DNA of 64,000 bases from Actinocatenispora rupis (GTDB taxonomy: Bacteria; Actinomycetota; Actinomycetes; Mycobacteriales; Micromonosporaceae). Numbering within the stretch: position 1 is the stretch's first letter; each line of letters begins with the position of its first letter. The notes under the pieces are model-generated. The model ran no database searches and was not told the origin of the DNA. It saw only the letters and a list, made by a program, of their open reading frames with translations. Made by a program: the position numbers and the translations under genes. Below, one piece after another: positions 18,261 to 26,313 of the stretch. The DNA is taken from contig NZ_BOMB01000019.1 of assembly GCF_016861975.1 (NCBI RefSeq), positions 186,001 to 250,000 of the forward strand. Direction: 5' to 3'.

Positions 18261-19160
18261 TCACCATCCGCAAGATCGGTCCACGGCAGGCGCCCGGACG
18301 GTACGCCGCAGCCGCGCCACGACGGGTTGCCCGAGCAGCAGACCGACCAGTACGAGCCCCAGCCCGAGGCCCTGACGCGGGGTGATCGTGTCGCCCGCGA
18401 CCAGCGTGCCGAGCAGTACGCCGGTGACGGGGTTGAGCAGGCCGATCAGCCCGACCGCCGCCGCCGGCAGGTGCCGCAGCCCGGCGAACCAGGCCGTGAA
18501 CGCGACCGCCGTGGCCACCACCGTCACGTACCCGAAGCCGGCGAGGGCGGCGGGGCCGAGCACGGGTGGGGCGCCTTCGGCGAGGCACGCCACCGGTACG
18601 AGGAGCACACCGCCGGCGACGAGCTGCCAGGACGTGGACGCGAGCACGTCGACCCGGGCGCTCCAGCGCTTCGCCAGCAGGTACCCGACCGATGACATGA
18701 GCATGGCGCCGACGGAGGCGGCCACCCCGAACGGATCCACCGGTACGGCGCCGGTCAGCAGCATCAGGCAGGTGCCGGCGACGCCCACCGCCGCGCCCGC
18801 CAGCGCCGGTACGGTCGGCCGCTCGGCCACCACCGGCCACGCCAGCAGCGCGAGTACGACGGGGGAGACGGCCATGATCGTGGCCGCCACGCTGGTCGCC
18901 AGCAGGTGCGACGACAGGTAGATCAGTACGAAGAACGCACCGGTGTTGAGCACCCCGAGCACGGCCGACTTCCACCACCAGTCGCCGTGCGGCCGGCGCC
19001 GGCGTACGGCGAGGAGCAGCAGGCCGGCGGGCAGCGCGCGGATCGCGGCGCCCCACAGCGGTTTGTCCGCCGGAAGGTACTCGTGGGTGACGAAGTAGTT
19101 GGTGCCCCAGGCGACCGGTGCGACGGCGGCGACGAGACTCCAGCGCAAAGTACCTTCCAT
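18261..19160 (-). CDS. EamA/DMT-family transporter
   Basis: 299 residues with ten hydrophobic helices in two EamA repeats (about residues 5-140 and 150-285), the layout of drug/metabolite exporters of the RhtA/YdcZ group. Its ATG lies inside the CCATGG centre of one of two 18-bp operators, and it is divergent from a MarR gene, so it should be directly repressed by that MarR protein. The exported compound is unknown. Confidence 0.85.
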   Translation of the reverse strand: MEGTLRWSLVAAVAPVAWGTNYFVTHEYLPADKPLWGAAIRALPAGLLLLAVRRRRPHGDWWWKSAVLGVLNTGAFFVLIYLSSHLLATSVAATIMAVSPVVLALLAWPVVAERPTVPALAGAAVGVAGTCLMLLTGAVPVDPFGVAASVGAMLMSSVGYLLAKRWSARVDVLASTSWQLVAGGVLLVPVACLAEGAPPVLGPAALAGFGYVTVVATAVAFTAWFAGLRHLPAAAVGLIGLLNPVTGVLLGTLVAGDTITPRQGLGLGLVLVGLLLGQPVVARLRRTVRAPAVDRSCGW

Positions 19161-19168
19161 GGAAGGCA
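19151..19168. promoter_or_regulatory. MarR operator, site 1
   Basis: TACCTTCC-AT-GGAAGGCA, an inverted repeat with one mismatch that covers the EamA start codon. Its centre is 22 bp from that of site 2. Confidence 0.75.
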
Positions 19169-19172
19169 ACTG

Positions 19173-19190
19173 TACCTTCCGCGGAAGGTA
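19173..19190. promoter_or_regulatory. MarR operator, site 2
   Basis: TACCTTCCGCGGAAGGTA, a perfect 18-bp palindrome ending 10 bp before the marR-type start GTG 19201. The two sites are about two helical turns apart, on one face of the DNA. Confidence 0.8.
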
Positions 19191-19200
19191 CTCTGGTGGG

Positions 19201-19731
19201 GTGAGCACGCCGAAGGACGAGCAGTCGCTGGATCGCGTCGCGCGGATCCAGGCCGAGTGGGCCCGGGAACGCCCCGACCTCGACGTCGCTCCGCAGGGGG
19301 TGATCGGCCGCCTGCACCGGGTCGCGTCCCTGCTCACCGACGAGCTGTGCGTCGTCTACCGCCGGTACGGCCTGGGCGAGGGCGAGTTCGACGTACTGGC
19401 CGCGCTGCGCCGCGCCGGCGACCCGTACGAGCGGGCGCCCGGTGAACTGGCCTCGTACACGATGGTCACCACCGGCGCGATGACCAAGCGCCTCGACCGG
19501 CTCGAACGGGCCGGTCTGGTCGCCCGCCGCGCCAGCGAGCACGACGGGCGCGGCCGGGTCGTCGCCCTCACCGACGCCGGACGGTCGCTCATCGACCGGG
19601 CGTTCGCCGAGCACATGCGCAACGAGCGGCGGCTGCTCGACGCGCTCAGCCCCGCCGAGGCCGCCCGGCTCGAACGCCTCCTGACCGCCTGGCTCGCCCG
19701 CCTGGAGCAGCCCCAACCCCCACCCACCTGA
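19201..19731 (+). CDS. MarR-family transcriptional regulator
   Basis: 176 residues with a central winged helix (ELASYTMVTTGAMTKRLDRL ERAGLVARR, wing HDGRGRVVALTDAG) and flanking dimerisation helices. GTG 19201 is chosen because upstream in-frame starts would read through the operators. It is divergent from the EamA transporter with twin palindromic operators in between, a classic auto-repressed export module. Confidence 0.88.
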   Translation: MSTPKDEQSLDRVARIQAEWARERPDLDVAPQGVIGRLHRVASLLTDELCVVYRRYGLGEGEFDVLAALRRAGDPYERAPGELASYTMVTTGAMTKRLDRLERAGLVARRASEHDGRGRVVALTDAGRSLIDRAFAEHMRNERRLLDALSPAEAARLERLLTAWLARLEQPQPPPT

Positions 19732-19747
19732 CCGGCCCGCCCAGCGC

Positions 19748-20221
19748 TCAGCGGGCCGCGGCGGTGACCACGCGGACCACGTCCGGGACCGGGCGGCGGG
19801 TGTCGATCTCCAGCGTGGCGCCGGCGCGCAGCAGCGGTTCGACGGCCGCCGTGTCCGCGACGATCCGCGCCCGTTCCGCCGCCGTACGCCCGAACGGGTT
19901 GGTCGGGCGGGCCGCGACCCGAGCCAGGAGTACGTCGATCGGCGCGGTCAGCAGGACCACCGCGGCGAACCGCGGGTACCAGCGGCCCTGGTTGGCGACG
20001 CAGCCGGCGACGAACAGCGTGTCCGCGGCGTACCGGTCGAGGAGCGCGTCGATGCGGTCGGCCCGCCACAGCCGCTCGGGTTCGGCCCGGCCCGGGACCG
20101 GCACGCTCTGCACGTACCCGCCGAGGTCGGTGTCGGCGACCGGGTGTCCGCGCCGGGCCAGCTCGGCCAGTACGGTCGACTTTCCCGCGCCGGACATGCC
20201 CGTCACCAGTACCGCCGCCAC
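19748..20221 (-). CDS. small P-loop nucleoside/shikimate-kinase-like protein
   Basis: 157 residues with Walker A GMSGAGKST at residues 8-16, DTD after strand 2, and an LLARVAARPTNPFGR lid region. This is the AAA_18/adenylate-kinase-like fold of small metabolite kinases. It starts at GTG 20221, six bases after a TAGCCT -10 hexamer, so it is probably leaderless. The substrate is not known. Confidence 0.75.
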   Translation of the reverse strand: MAAVLVTGMSGAGKSTVLAELARRGHPVADTDLGGYVQSVPVPGRAEPERLWRADRIDALLDRYAADTLFVAGCVANQGRWYPRFAAVVLLTAPIDVLLARVAARPTNPFGRTAAERARIVADTAAVEPLLRAGATLEIDTRRPVPDVVRVVTAAAR

Positions 20222-20227
20222 CTGTCC

Positions 20228-20233
20228 AGGCTA
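20228..20233 (-). promoter_or_regulatory. -10 hexamer TAGCCT, leaderless start
   Basis: TAGCCT on the minus strand, six bases before GTG 20221. This is the same start-proximal spacing as at 53917, 56145 and 59576. Confidence 0.45.
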
Positions 20234-20239
20234 CCTGCG

Positions 20240-20254
20240 TCCACAGTGGACAGT
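20240..20254. repeat. dispersed palindrome TGTCCACNGTGGACA, copy 4
   Basis: TCCACAGTGGACAGT, identical to the intergenic copy at 1168. Confidence 0.5.
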
Positions 20255-20256
20255 TG

Positions 20257-20280
20257 CCCGTACCCCGGCCGGGGTACGGG
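20257..20280 (-). terminator. 24-bp perfect palindrome, probable terminator
   Basis: CCCGTACCCC-GGCC-GGGGTACGGG, between the acyltransferase stop and the kinase promoter on the same strand. There is no U-tract, as is usual for actinobacterial GC-rich terminators. Confidence 0.55.
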
Positions 20281-20298
20281 CGACGGGTGACGGTGCCG

Positions 20299-21447
20299 TC
20301 AGATGATCCGGCGTACCGCGGGGATGCGGCGCAGCAGCCAGGCGACCAGCCAGCTCAGCGGGGCGCCGACGGCGAACAGGAGCACCGCCCGCAGGGCCGA
20401 CGGTCCGCCCACGCCCATCAGCGCGATCGCCGTCCACACCAGCACGACCGGGTGCACCACGTACACCGCGAACGCCTGGCCGGACACCCACCGGCTGAAC
20501 CGTCCCGCGGGCCGGTTCGCCCAGCGGCGGAACACCAGTACCGCGAGGAGGGTCGCGGCGACGGCGAACAGCGCCGAACCGGCGGCGAACACCGCGCCAC
20601 CGACCACGTGGTGCGGGCCCGGCTGGCTGCCCATCGTCACCGCGAACGCGACACCGCCGACGACGAGCGCGGGTGCCGCCAGCGCCGCCCACCAGCCCGG
20701 CACCCGGGCCAGCCAGCCGCGCCGGGTGGCGACGATGCCGACCCCGAACATCAGCACGTACTGCGGCAGGAACGTCGGCGACGGCAACCCCACCACCGGC
20801 CAGTACGTGCCGAGCGGGACCAGCCACATCCAGCCGTACATCGCCGCGGCGAGTACCGCGGTCAGCAGCGCCACGCCCCACAGCCGGGGCTGGCCGGCCG
20901 GCTGCTCGGCACGACGGCGGCGGACCAGCCGCAGCACCGCGTACCCGAGACTGAACACGATCAGTACCTCAAGGAACCAGGTGACGCCGGGATCACCGCC
21001 GAACGCGACGAACCGCGCCAGCGAGAACGGCGTACCGGCGGCGTGGTGCTGGCGCAGCTCCTGGATGCCCGACGGCAGCATCGCCAACGGCCGGATCACC
21101 AGCACGTACCCCAGCAGCGGCACACCGAGACGCAGCAACCGGTCCCGTACGAACCGGCCGGTGCCCTTGCGGTCCACCGACCCCGGCGCGAACAGCCCCG
21201 ACAACAGGAAGAACGCGCCCATGAACCACAGCTGGTTGAGCACGATGAACCCGCTCAGCGCGCCCGCCGAGGCGTCCTTGCCGCCGAACAGCACGTACCA
21301 GACGGGGATGGAGGCGTAGGTCGCCGCGCTGTGGTGCGCGACCACGAGCAGTGTCAGCGCAACCCGCAGCCGGTCGACCCAGTCCAGGCGGGTTGGCGTG
21401 CCGGACGGCCGTACCGCCGGCTGCTGTGCGATCGAGACCTGTGACAT
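20299..21447 (-). CDS. acyltransferase-3 family membrane protein
   Basis: 382 residues with about ten hydrophobic helices. The family signature RLDWVDRLRVALTLLVVAHH lies at the N-terminus, with the catalytic-site His pair of acyltransferase 3 (VAHHSAATY) at about residue 40. Family members O-acetylate sugars, peptidoglycan or secondary metabolites using acetyl-CoA from the cytoplasm. There is no SGNH domain. The start is ATG 21447 (MSQVSIAQQPAVR). The neighbours give no hint of the substrate. Confidence 0.85.
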   Translation of the reverse strand: MSQVSIAQQPAVRPSGTPTRLDWVDRLRVALTLLVVAHHSAATYASIPVWYVLFGGKDASAGALSGFIVLNQLWFMGAFFLLSGLFAPGSVDRKGTGRFVRDRLLRLGVPLLGYVLVIRPLAMLPSGIQELRQHHAAGTPFSLARFVAFGGDPGVTWFLEVLIVFSLGYAVLRLVRRRRAEQPAGQPRLWGVALLTAVLAAAMYGWMWLVPLGTYWPVVGLPSPTFLPQYVLMFGVGIVATRRGWLARVPGWWAALAAPALVVGGVAFAVTMGSQPGPHHVVGGAVFAAGSALFAVAATLLAVLVFRRWANRPAGRFSRWVSGQAFAVYVVHPVVLVWTAIALMGVGGPSALRAVLLFAVGAPLSWLVAWLLRRIPAVRRII

Positions 21448-21640
21448 GCGTTCAGCCTCGCCGAGCACACCCGGGTGCCACATCGACCACGGCAGCGCCC
21501 CGGCCCGCCGGACCGGTCGATCCGCCGTACCGCCCGGGTGGACGGTGCCGATCCACCGATCGGTGGATCCGGGCCGCCGCCGGTGGGTTGCCACCCGCTC
21601 CGTACCGGCGTGGACTGGTGGTGGGCGGGAGGAGGACACC

Positions 21641-21907
21641 ATGGTCACGAAGCAGTGGCACGTCGACGTCGTGGTCGACGACACCGACGGCCGAACGTAC
21701 GCGGAGGCGCGGCTCGACACCGGCGGCCCCAAGCCCATCACCGGGCGGGGCAGGGCCCGCGTCAGCCCGATGGACGAGGACATCCCCGCCATCGGCGCGG
21801 AACTCGCGGCGGCCCGCGCCCTGACCGACCTCGGGTACCGGCTGCTGTTGACGGCGGCCGGCGACATCCAGGCCGTCACCCACGAGCCGGTACGCCTCAC
21901 CCACTGA
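21641..21907 (+). CDS. DUF1876 family protein
   Basis: 88 residues. The whole chain fits DUF1876, small actinobacterial proteins with a dsRBD-like fold (KQWHVDVVVDDTDGRTYAEA at the start, AARALTDLGYRLL near the end). The start is ATG 21641, with GGAGGA five bases upstream. The stop codon lies in the first unit of the tandem repeat that follows. No function is established. Confidence 0.85.
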   Translation: MVTKQWHVDVVVDDTDGRTYAEARLDTGGPKPITGRGRARVSPMDEDIPAIGAELAAARALTDLGYRLLLTAAGDIQAVTHEPVRLTH

Positions 21908-22000
21908 AACCCCGACTCACTGAAACCCCGACTCACTGAAACCCGCGACTCACTGAAACCCGCGACTCACTGAAACCCGGACTCACTGAAACCCGCGGCT
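21902..22000. repeat. six-unit tandem repeat of 16-17 bp
   Basis: Units begin at 21902, 21918, 21934, 21951, 21968 and 21984. Each starts CACTGAAACCC, and the tails vary as CGACT, GCGACT, GGACT or GCGGCT. The first unit contains the DUF1876 stop. Adjacent units have no spacers, so this is not CRISPR. A degenerate seventh unit (CGCTGAAGGTCGCGGCT) follows at about 22008. Confidence 0.9.
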
Positions 22001-22249
22001 CGGGCGCCGCTGAAGGTCGCGGCTCGGGCGTCGGGCCGCGGCCGATCGGACGTGGCCCGGGATGCGCTGGTCGCGCCTGTGCCGTCCGCCATGTCCGATC
22101 GGCTCCGCCGGGAGGCGATCGTGTCGGCCGGCGCCGCGGGGCGCGGTCCTCCGGGCGGTCTGCCCACCCTGTTCGAACCGGCCACCGAACCCTGCATCGC
22201 CGATCGCCCCCTGCTGGGAATGGGAACCGAACACGCCGGAAAGGAGCAG

Positions 22250-22711
22250 TCACGCGCGCCGGCCCAGCGTTCGTAGCGCCAGCCGGACGCACAGCGTTGC
22301 GAGCGGCAGCTCGGCGCCGAGCGCCATGGCGACCGCGGTGGCGAAGTCGCCGCCCGTGGCCGCGGTCGTGGTGTCGAACCAGGCGTCCACCACGAGCAGC
22401 GTCGCTGTCGCGGCGGCTGTCAGGGCGTACCGCCGGTCGTCGCGGGCGGCGAGGAGGCCGGTGGCGATCAGACCGAGCGCCTCCAGCGTGTCGAGCCCGA
22501 CCCAGGCGATCGGCCAGTGCGCTGCGGTCGCGGTGGCCGGCAGGCCGGTGGCCAGCACGTACAGCCATGGCAGCAGGGCGAGTCCGCAGGCGACCAGCAG
22601 CCGCCCGGCCCGCCGCATGCCCACCGCCGGGCGTGGCTCCGCCGCCTGTTCGTGGAGCGGGATCGCCTCGGCACCGGCCACGTCCTCGTCGCAGCAGGCC
22701 AGTTGACGCAT
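22250..22711 (-). CDS. hypothetical four-helix membrane protein
   Basis: 153 residues with four predicted membrane helices (for example LLVACGLALLPWLYVLATGL and WVGLDTLEALGLIATGLLAA). The cytoplasmic start carries CCDED. Similar small proteins are widespread in actinobacteria without known function. ATG 22711 is preferred over 22747, where only a Gly/Arg leader would be gained. It is divergent from the two-component system at 22883. Confidence 0.6.
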   Translation of the reverse strand: MRQLACCDEDVAGAEAIPLHEQAAEPRPAVGMRRAGRLLVACGLALLPWLYVLATGLPATATAAHWPIAWVGLDTLEALGLIATGLLAARDDRRYALTAAATATLLVVDAWFDTTTAATGGDFATAVAMALGAELPLATLCVRLALRTLGRRA

Positions 22712-22882
22712 CGTGTTCCCCCGCTCCCCGCCGGATCTTCCCTGCACGTACTCCAGCCTCCGGGGTGCACCGGGGCGCCGTCAGTCACGCAGGGTTCCGA
22801 CCTGGGGTGGAGACAAGTACACCTCCGAACCGGGCGGGAGCGTCATGGCACGGGGATGGCCTGCGGCTTTACCGTGTGCCGC

Positions 22883-24139
22883 ATGCAATTCACGAGGTGG
22901 CTGCGGCTGGTGCTGGTCCGGCCGTTCCGCAGGGCGGGACACCGGACCGCGCTCGTCGCCGCCGGCCTGCCGCTCCACCTCGCCGTGGTACCCCTGTGGC
23001 TCTGGCTGCTCGGCACGTTGGCGGCGTTGGTACCGGCCGTGGCTCCGCTGCCGCTGCTGCTCACGCTCGTCGTGACGCCCCTGCTGACCGTCGGGCAGCG
23101 GCGGCGCTACCGGGCCCTCGCCGGCAAGGACCTCCCGCGCCCCGCCGCACCCGGGCCGGGACGTACGTGGAAGTCGGCGGTGCGCCGGCTGGTCACGCGG
23201 GCCTTGTGGCGGCAGGTCTGCTACCACGCCGTGGCGGGCCCGCTGTTCGCCGTCATGGACCTCGCCGTCCTCGCCGTCTGGGCCGCCGGTCTCGTGGCCG
23301 CCTCCATCTACGTGTGGATCTGGGCGCTGCCTCCGCACTGGCGTTTCACCGACCTCGGGTACACCACGCAGGCCGCGTACCTCACCGCCGGCGGCCTCGT
23401 CCTGCTGTTCCTCGCGCCCCGGCTGACCGGCGCTCTGGTACGGCTGGAGAACCGGGCGGCCGAGGTCCTGCTCGGCCCCAGCCGTACGGAGAAGCTGGCC
23501 CGCCGGGTCGCCGACCTCGCCGAGAGCCGGGCCGGCGTGCTCGACGCCGCCGACGCCGAGCGGCGGCGGATCGAACGCGACCTGCACGACGGTGCGCAGC
23601 AGCGCCTCGTCTCGCTCGCCGTCAACCTGGGCCTGGCCAGGGCCACCCTCGGCGACCTGCCGGCGGATGCCCGCAAGGTGATCGACGAGGCGCACCGCGA
23701 GGCGAAGGAAGCGATCGCCGAGCTGAACAACCTGGTACGCGGCCTGCATCCGGCCGTCCTGGAGGACCGCGGCCTCGACGCCGCGCTGTCCGGGCTCGCC
23801 GCCCACCTCCCGATCCCGGTACACGTGGCGGTGAACCTGCCGCAGCGCCCCTCACCCACGGTCGAGGCCGTCGCGTACTTCGTGGTCTCCGAGGCCCTGA
23901 CGAACGTGGTCAAACACGCCCAGGCGACCCGGGCGGACGTGACCGTGGAACGGATCGGGGAGACTCTGCTGGTGGTCGTCGCGGACGACGGCGCGGGCGG
24001 CGCGGATCTCGCGGCGCCCGGCGGCACCGGGCTCGCCGGGCTCGCCAAGCGCGTCGCGTCCGTCGACGGCACGTTCTCCTGCCACAGCCCCGCCGGGGGC
24101 CCGACCGTCCTCACCGTGGAGCTGCCGTGCGCGCCGTGA
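22883..24139 (+). CDS. NarL-type sensor histidine kinase with membrane sensor domain
   Basis: 418 residues: a basic start (MQFTRWLRLVLVRPFRR), a four-helix 'putative sensor' membrane domain (to about residue 200), HisKA_3 with ERDLHDGAQQRL (His about 235), and a HATPase domain with SEALTNVVKHAQ and GTGLAGLAKRV. An in-frame ATG at 22856 would add nine residues; neither start has a clear ribosome site. Its stop overlaps the regulator gene by 13 bases. The layout matches kinases near ABC or lipid genes in actinobacteria; the signal is unknown. Confidence 0.88.
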   Translation: MQFTRWLRLVLVRPFRRAGHRTALVAAGLPLHLAVVPLWLWLLGTLAALVPAVAPLPLLLTLVVTPLLTVGQRRRYRALAGKDLPRPAAPGPGRTWKSAVRRLVTRALWRQVCYHAVAGPLFAVMDLAVLAVWAAGLVAASIYVWIWALPPHWRFTDLGYTTQAAYLTAGGLVLLFLAPRLTGALVRLENRAAEVLLGPSRTEKLARRVADLAESRAGVLDAADAERRRIERDLHDGAQQRLVSLAVNLGLARATLGDLPADARKVIDEAHREAKEAIAELNNLVRGLHPAVLEDRGLDAALSGLAAHLPIPVHVAVNLPQRPSPTVEAVAYFVVSEALTNVVKHAQATRADVTVERIGETLLVVVADDGAGGADLAAPGGTGLAGLAKRVASVDGTFSCHSPAGGPTVLTVELPCAP

Positions 24140-24777
24140 TCGCCGAGGATTCCCTCCTGCTGCGCATCGGCGTGGTCAAGGTGTTGGAGGCGGCCGGATT
24201 CGAGATGTGCGCGCAGGTCGCCGACGCGGAAGGGCTGCTGGCGGCCGTCGAGGAGCACCGGCCCGACATCGCCGTGGTCGACGTGCGCATGCCGCCCGGC
24301 TTCACCGACGAGGGGGTACGTGCCGCGCTGGTGATCCGCCGCCAGTACCCGGGCACCGCCGTGCTGCTGCTGTCGCAGTACGTGGAGGAGCGGTACGCCG
24401 CCGATCTGCTCGCCGCCCACACCTCGGGCGTCGGCTACCTGCTCAAGCAACGCGTCGCCGACGTCGAGGAGTTCGCCGAGGCGGTACGCCGGGTGGCGGC
24501 CGGCGGCACCGCGCTCGACCCGCAGGTCGTCGCGCAGCTGCTGGTACGCCGGCACAGCGATCCGCTCGACCGGCTGACACCGCGCGAGCGGGAAGTACTG
24601 GAGCTGATGGCCGGCGGCCGGTCCAATTCCGGCGTCGCCGCCGAGCTGGTGGTGAGCGAGAGCGCGGTCGCCAAGCACATCAACAGCATCTTCACCAAGC
24701 TCGACCTGCCCAAGGCCGACGCCGACCACCGCCGCGTACTGGCGGTGCTGCGCTTCCTGGGCGTCGCAACCGCGTAA
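24127..24777 (+). CDS. NarL/LuxR-type response regulator
   Basis: 216 residues: receiver domain with Asp about 52 (AVVDVRMPP, the usual form in this subgroup with a TDEG insertion) and the conserved Lys in LLKQ, then a LuxR-type HTH (LTPREREVLELMAGGRSNSG ... ESAVAKHINSIF). It starts at GTG 24127 inside the kinase coding end. It is the partner of the kinase at 22883. No obvious target operon is adjacent. Confidence 0.92.
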   Translation: MRAVIAEDSLLLRIGVVKVLEAAGFEMCAQVADAEGLLAAVEEHRPDIAVVDVRMPPGFTDEGVRAALVIRRQYPGTAVLLLSQYVEERYAADLLAAHTSGVGYLLKQRVADVEEFAEAVRRVAAGGTALDPQVVAQLLVRRHSDPLDRLTPREREVLELMAGGRSNSGVAAELVVSESAVAKHINSIFTKLDLPKADADHRRVLAVLRFLGVATA

Positions 24778-24887
24778 CGCGCGACCGCTCCACGTGCCGT
24801 ACCACCGGGGCACCGGCTGGCGGTCGTCCCGCACGCCCCGCTCACGCGCGGGGAACCCACGGTGCTCGTCGTCGTCCGGTACGCCCG

Positions 24888-24906
24888 CGCCCGTACGGAA
24901 CGGGCG
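24888..24906 (+). terminator. GC-rich hairpin after the two-component operon
   Basis: CGCCCGT-N5-ACGGGCG, about 110 bp downstream of the regulator stop and before the VOC gene. There is no U-tract. Confidence 0.45.
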
Positions 24907-25005
24907 TTGATCGCGGAGGGCGCCGGATCACGGCGCTGAGCCCAGGCATCCGAGCAGGCCGGGGGGCGGGATACTCGGAGCCCGTCCGCACGATCAAGGG
25001 GAGTC

Positions 25006-25401
25006 ATGACAAGCAGGTTCACCGAGTTGGACATCGACTGCCACGATCCGGAGCGGCTCGCGGCCTTCTGGTGCGCCGTGCTGGACTTCACGGTCATCGA
25101 CCGGGGCGCGGGCAGGGTCGAGATCGGCTCGTGGGAGCCGACCGTCGAGGACATCCGGGCCCGCCAGATGCCGCCCACGGTGCAGTTCATCCAGGTACCC
25201 GAGGGCAAGACCGTGAAGAACCGACTGCACCTCGATGTCAGCCCGATCGACGCCAGTACCGACGACGAGGTGACCAGGCTGCTCGGCCTGGGCGCCACCA
25301 AGGTCGACGTGGGTCAGGGCCGCGACCGCAACTGGGTCGTCATGGCGGACCCCGAGGGCAACGAGTTCTGTGTGGTGCGCACCCTGGCACCGCAGAACTA
25401 G
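25006..25401 (+). CDS. VOC/glyoxalase-fold protein
   Basis: 131 residues in the two-module beta-alpha-beta-beta-beta arrangement of VOC proteins (LDIDCHDPERLAAFWCAVLD at the start, MADPEGNEFCVV at the end). The DPEGNEFCV ending is typical of the actinobacterial glyoxalase-like group. It starts at ATG 25006 behind AGGGGAG. The metal ligands are not all obvious, so it may be a binding or resistance protein rather than an enzyme. Monocistronic. Confidence 0.8.
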   Translation: MTSRFTELDIDCHDPERLAAFWCAVLDFTVIDRGAGRVEIGSWEPTVEDIRARQMPPTVQFIQVPEGKTVKNRLHLDVSPIDASTDDEVTRLLGLGATKVDVGQGRDRNWVVMADPEGNEFCVVRTLAPQN

Positions 25402-25503
25402 GCGACCACGGGCACCCGTACAGGTCGTGCACGCCGGCGTGGCGATCGCGGCCGGAAGGCGCGGGTCGGCCGATACGGGCCCATCCGGCGAACCCCCGAG
25501 CAC

Positions 25504-25520
25504 AGTCCACTATGGACACT
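25504..25520. repeat. dispersed palindrome TGTCCACNGTGGACA, copy 5
   Basis: AGTCCACTATGGACACT, reading as TGTCCATAGTGGAC on the other strand. Confidence 0.45.
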
Positions 25521-25877
25521 ACGAGGGCGCCGACGAGCGGTGCGTGGCGTTCGGGCGGCTTTCCGGTGCAACCTTTCCCGGTGCCCAAAATGCCTGCCCC
25601 TGGTGGTCCGACGACCGCGCGGCCCTGCGGACTGCCATGCACGGGGGCAAGGGCACCGAGCAGGACCGCGCCGGTTCGGGCAGACCGGCCTGGACAACCG
25701 ACCCGGAGTACGTGTCCCGCCGAGATCGCGGGGGAGCGGGTCGCTGGCCACCCAGCAGCGCCCTGATCGGACGTCGACCGGGCCTGCCGGTACGCGGCCT
25801 GTCGGTCACGAAGGCGCCGCCTGGTCCCCATGTGATCCCCGGCCGGGGCGGCGCCGCGGGTCGGCTGAGTCGGGGGA

Positions 25878-25894
25878 GTGTCTACTGTGGACAC
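25878..25894. repeat. dispersed palindrome TGTCCACNGTGGACA, copy 6
   Basis: GTGTCTACTGTGGACAC, with one mismatch in the left arm. It directly precedes the tRNA-Pro terminator stem. Confidence 0.45.
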
Positions 25895-25897
25895 GAA

Positions 25898-25941
25898 GAA
25901 CGGCCGTTGACCTGGCGTGATGCCCCGATCAACGGCCGTTC
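25898..25941 (-). terminator. terminator of tRNA-Pro
   Basis: GAACGGCCGTTGA and TCAACGGCCGTTC form a perfect 13-bp stem around an 18-base loop, eight bases past the tRNA 3' end. Each arm is itself palindromic (AACGGCCGTT), so two small cruciforms are an alternative fold. Confidence 0.7.
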
Positions 25942-25949
25942 TGATCCGG

Positions 25950-26023
<74 letters not shown>

Positions 26024-26313
26024 GCACCGCTGTTTCAGCGGCGACAACAGCGTAGCGCAGGCCGTTCGTCGACCGCGCGGGGGTTCGTACCGGGCTGGGC
26101 GGTGTCGGGGCGACGCCGATTCCACTAGTACTAGCTTCCTAGGATGCATTGCGCGACGTGCTCGGGACCACCCGAACCCGGCACGCGCGGCGACGAACGG
26201 CGCACCGGCTACGATGGCCATCGCCAACAGGGGGAGTGGCGCGTCCCGACGCGAGGACGCGCGCCGAGTCTCGGCCCGCAGCCGGGTCCGGATGGCCGCG
26301 GAGGGGAGGCCGG

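Larger units (their letters stand above)
25402..25897. other. 496-bp stretch without a convincing gene
   Basis: Between the VOC gene and the tRNA terminator. Readings in all frames are compositionally biased and lack motifs. The only structured elements seen are two copies of the dispersed palindrome at 25504-25520 and 25878-25894, near the two ends of the stretch. Confidence 0.5.

Noticed and set aside
21902-22000. CRISPR array
   Set aside because: Repeat units are contiguous with no spacers, too short, and no cas genes lie nearby.
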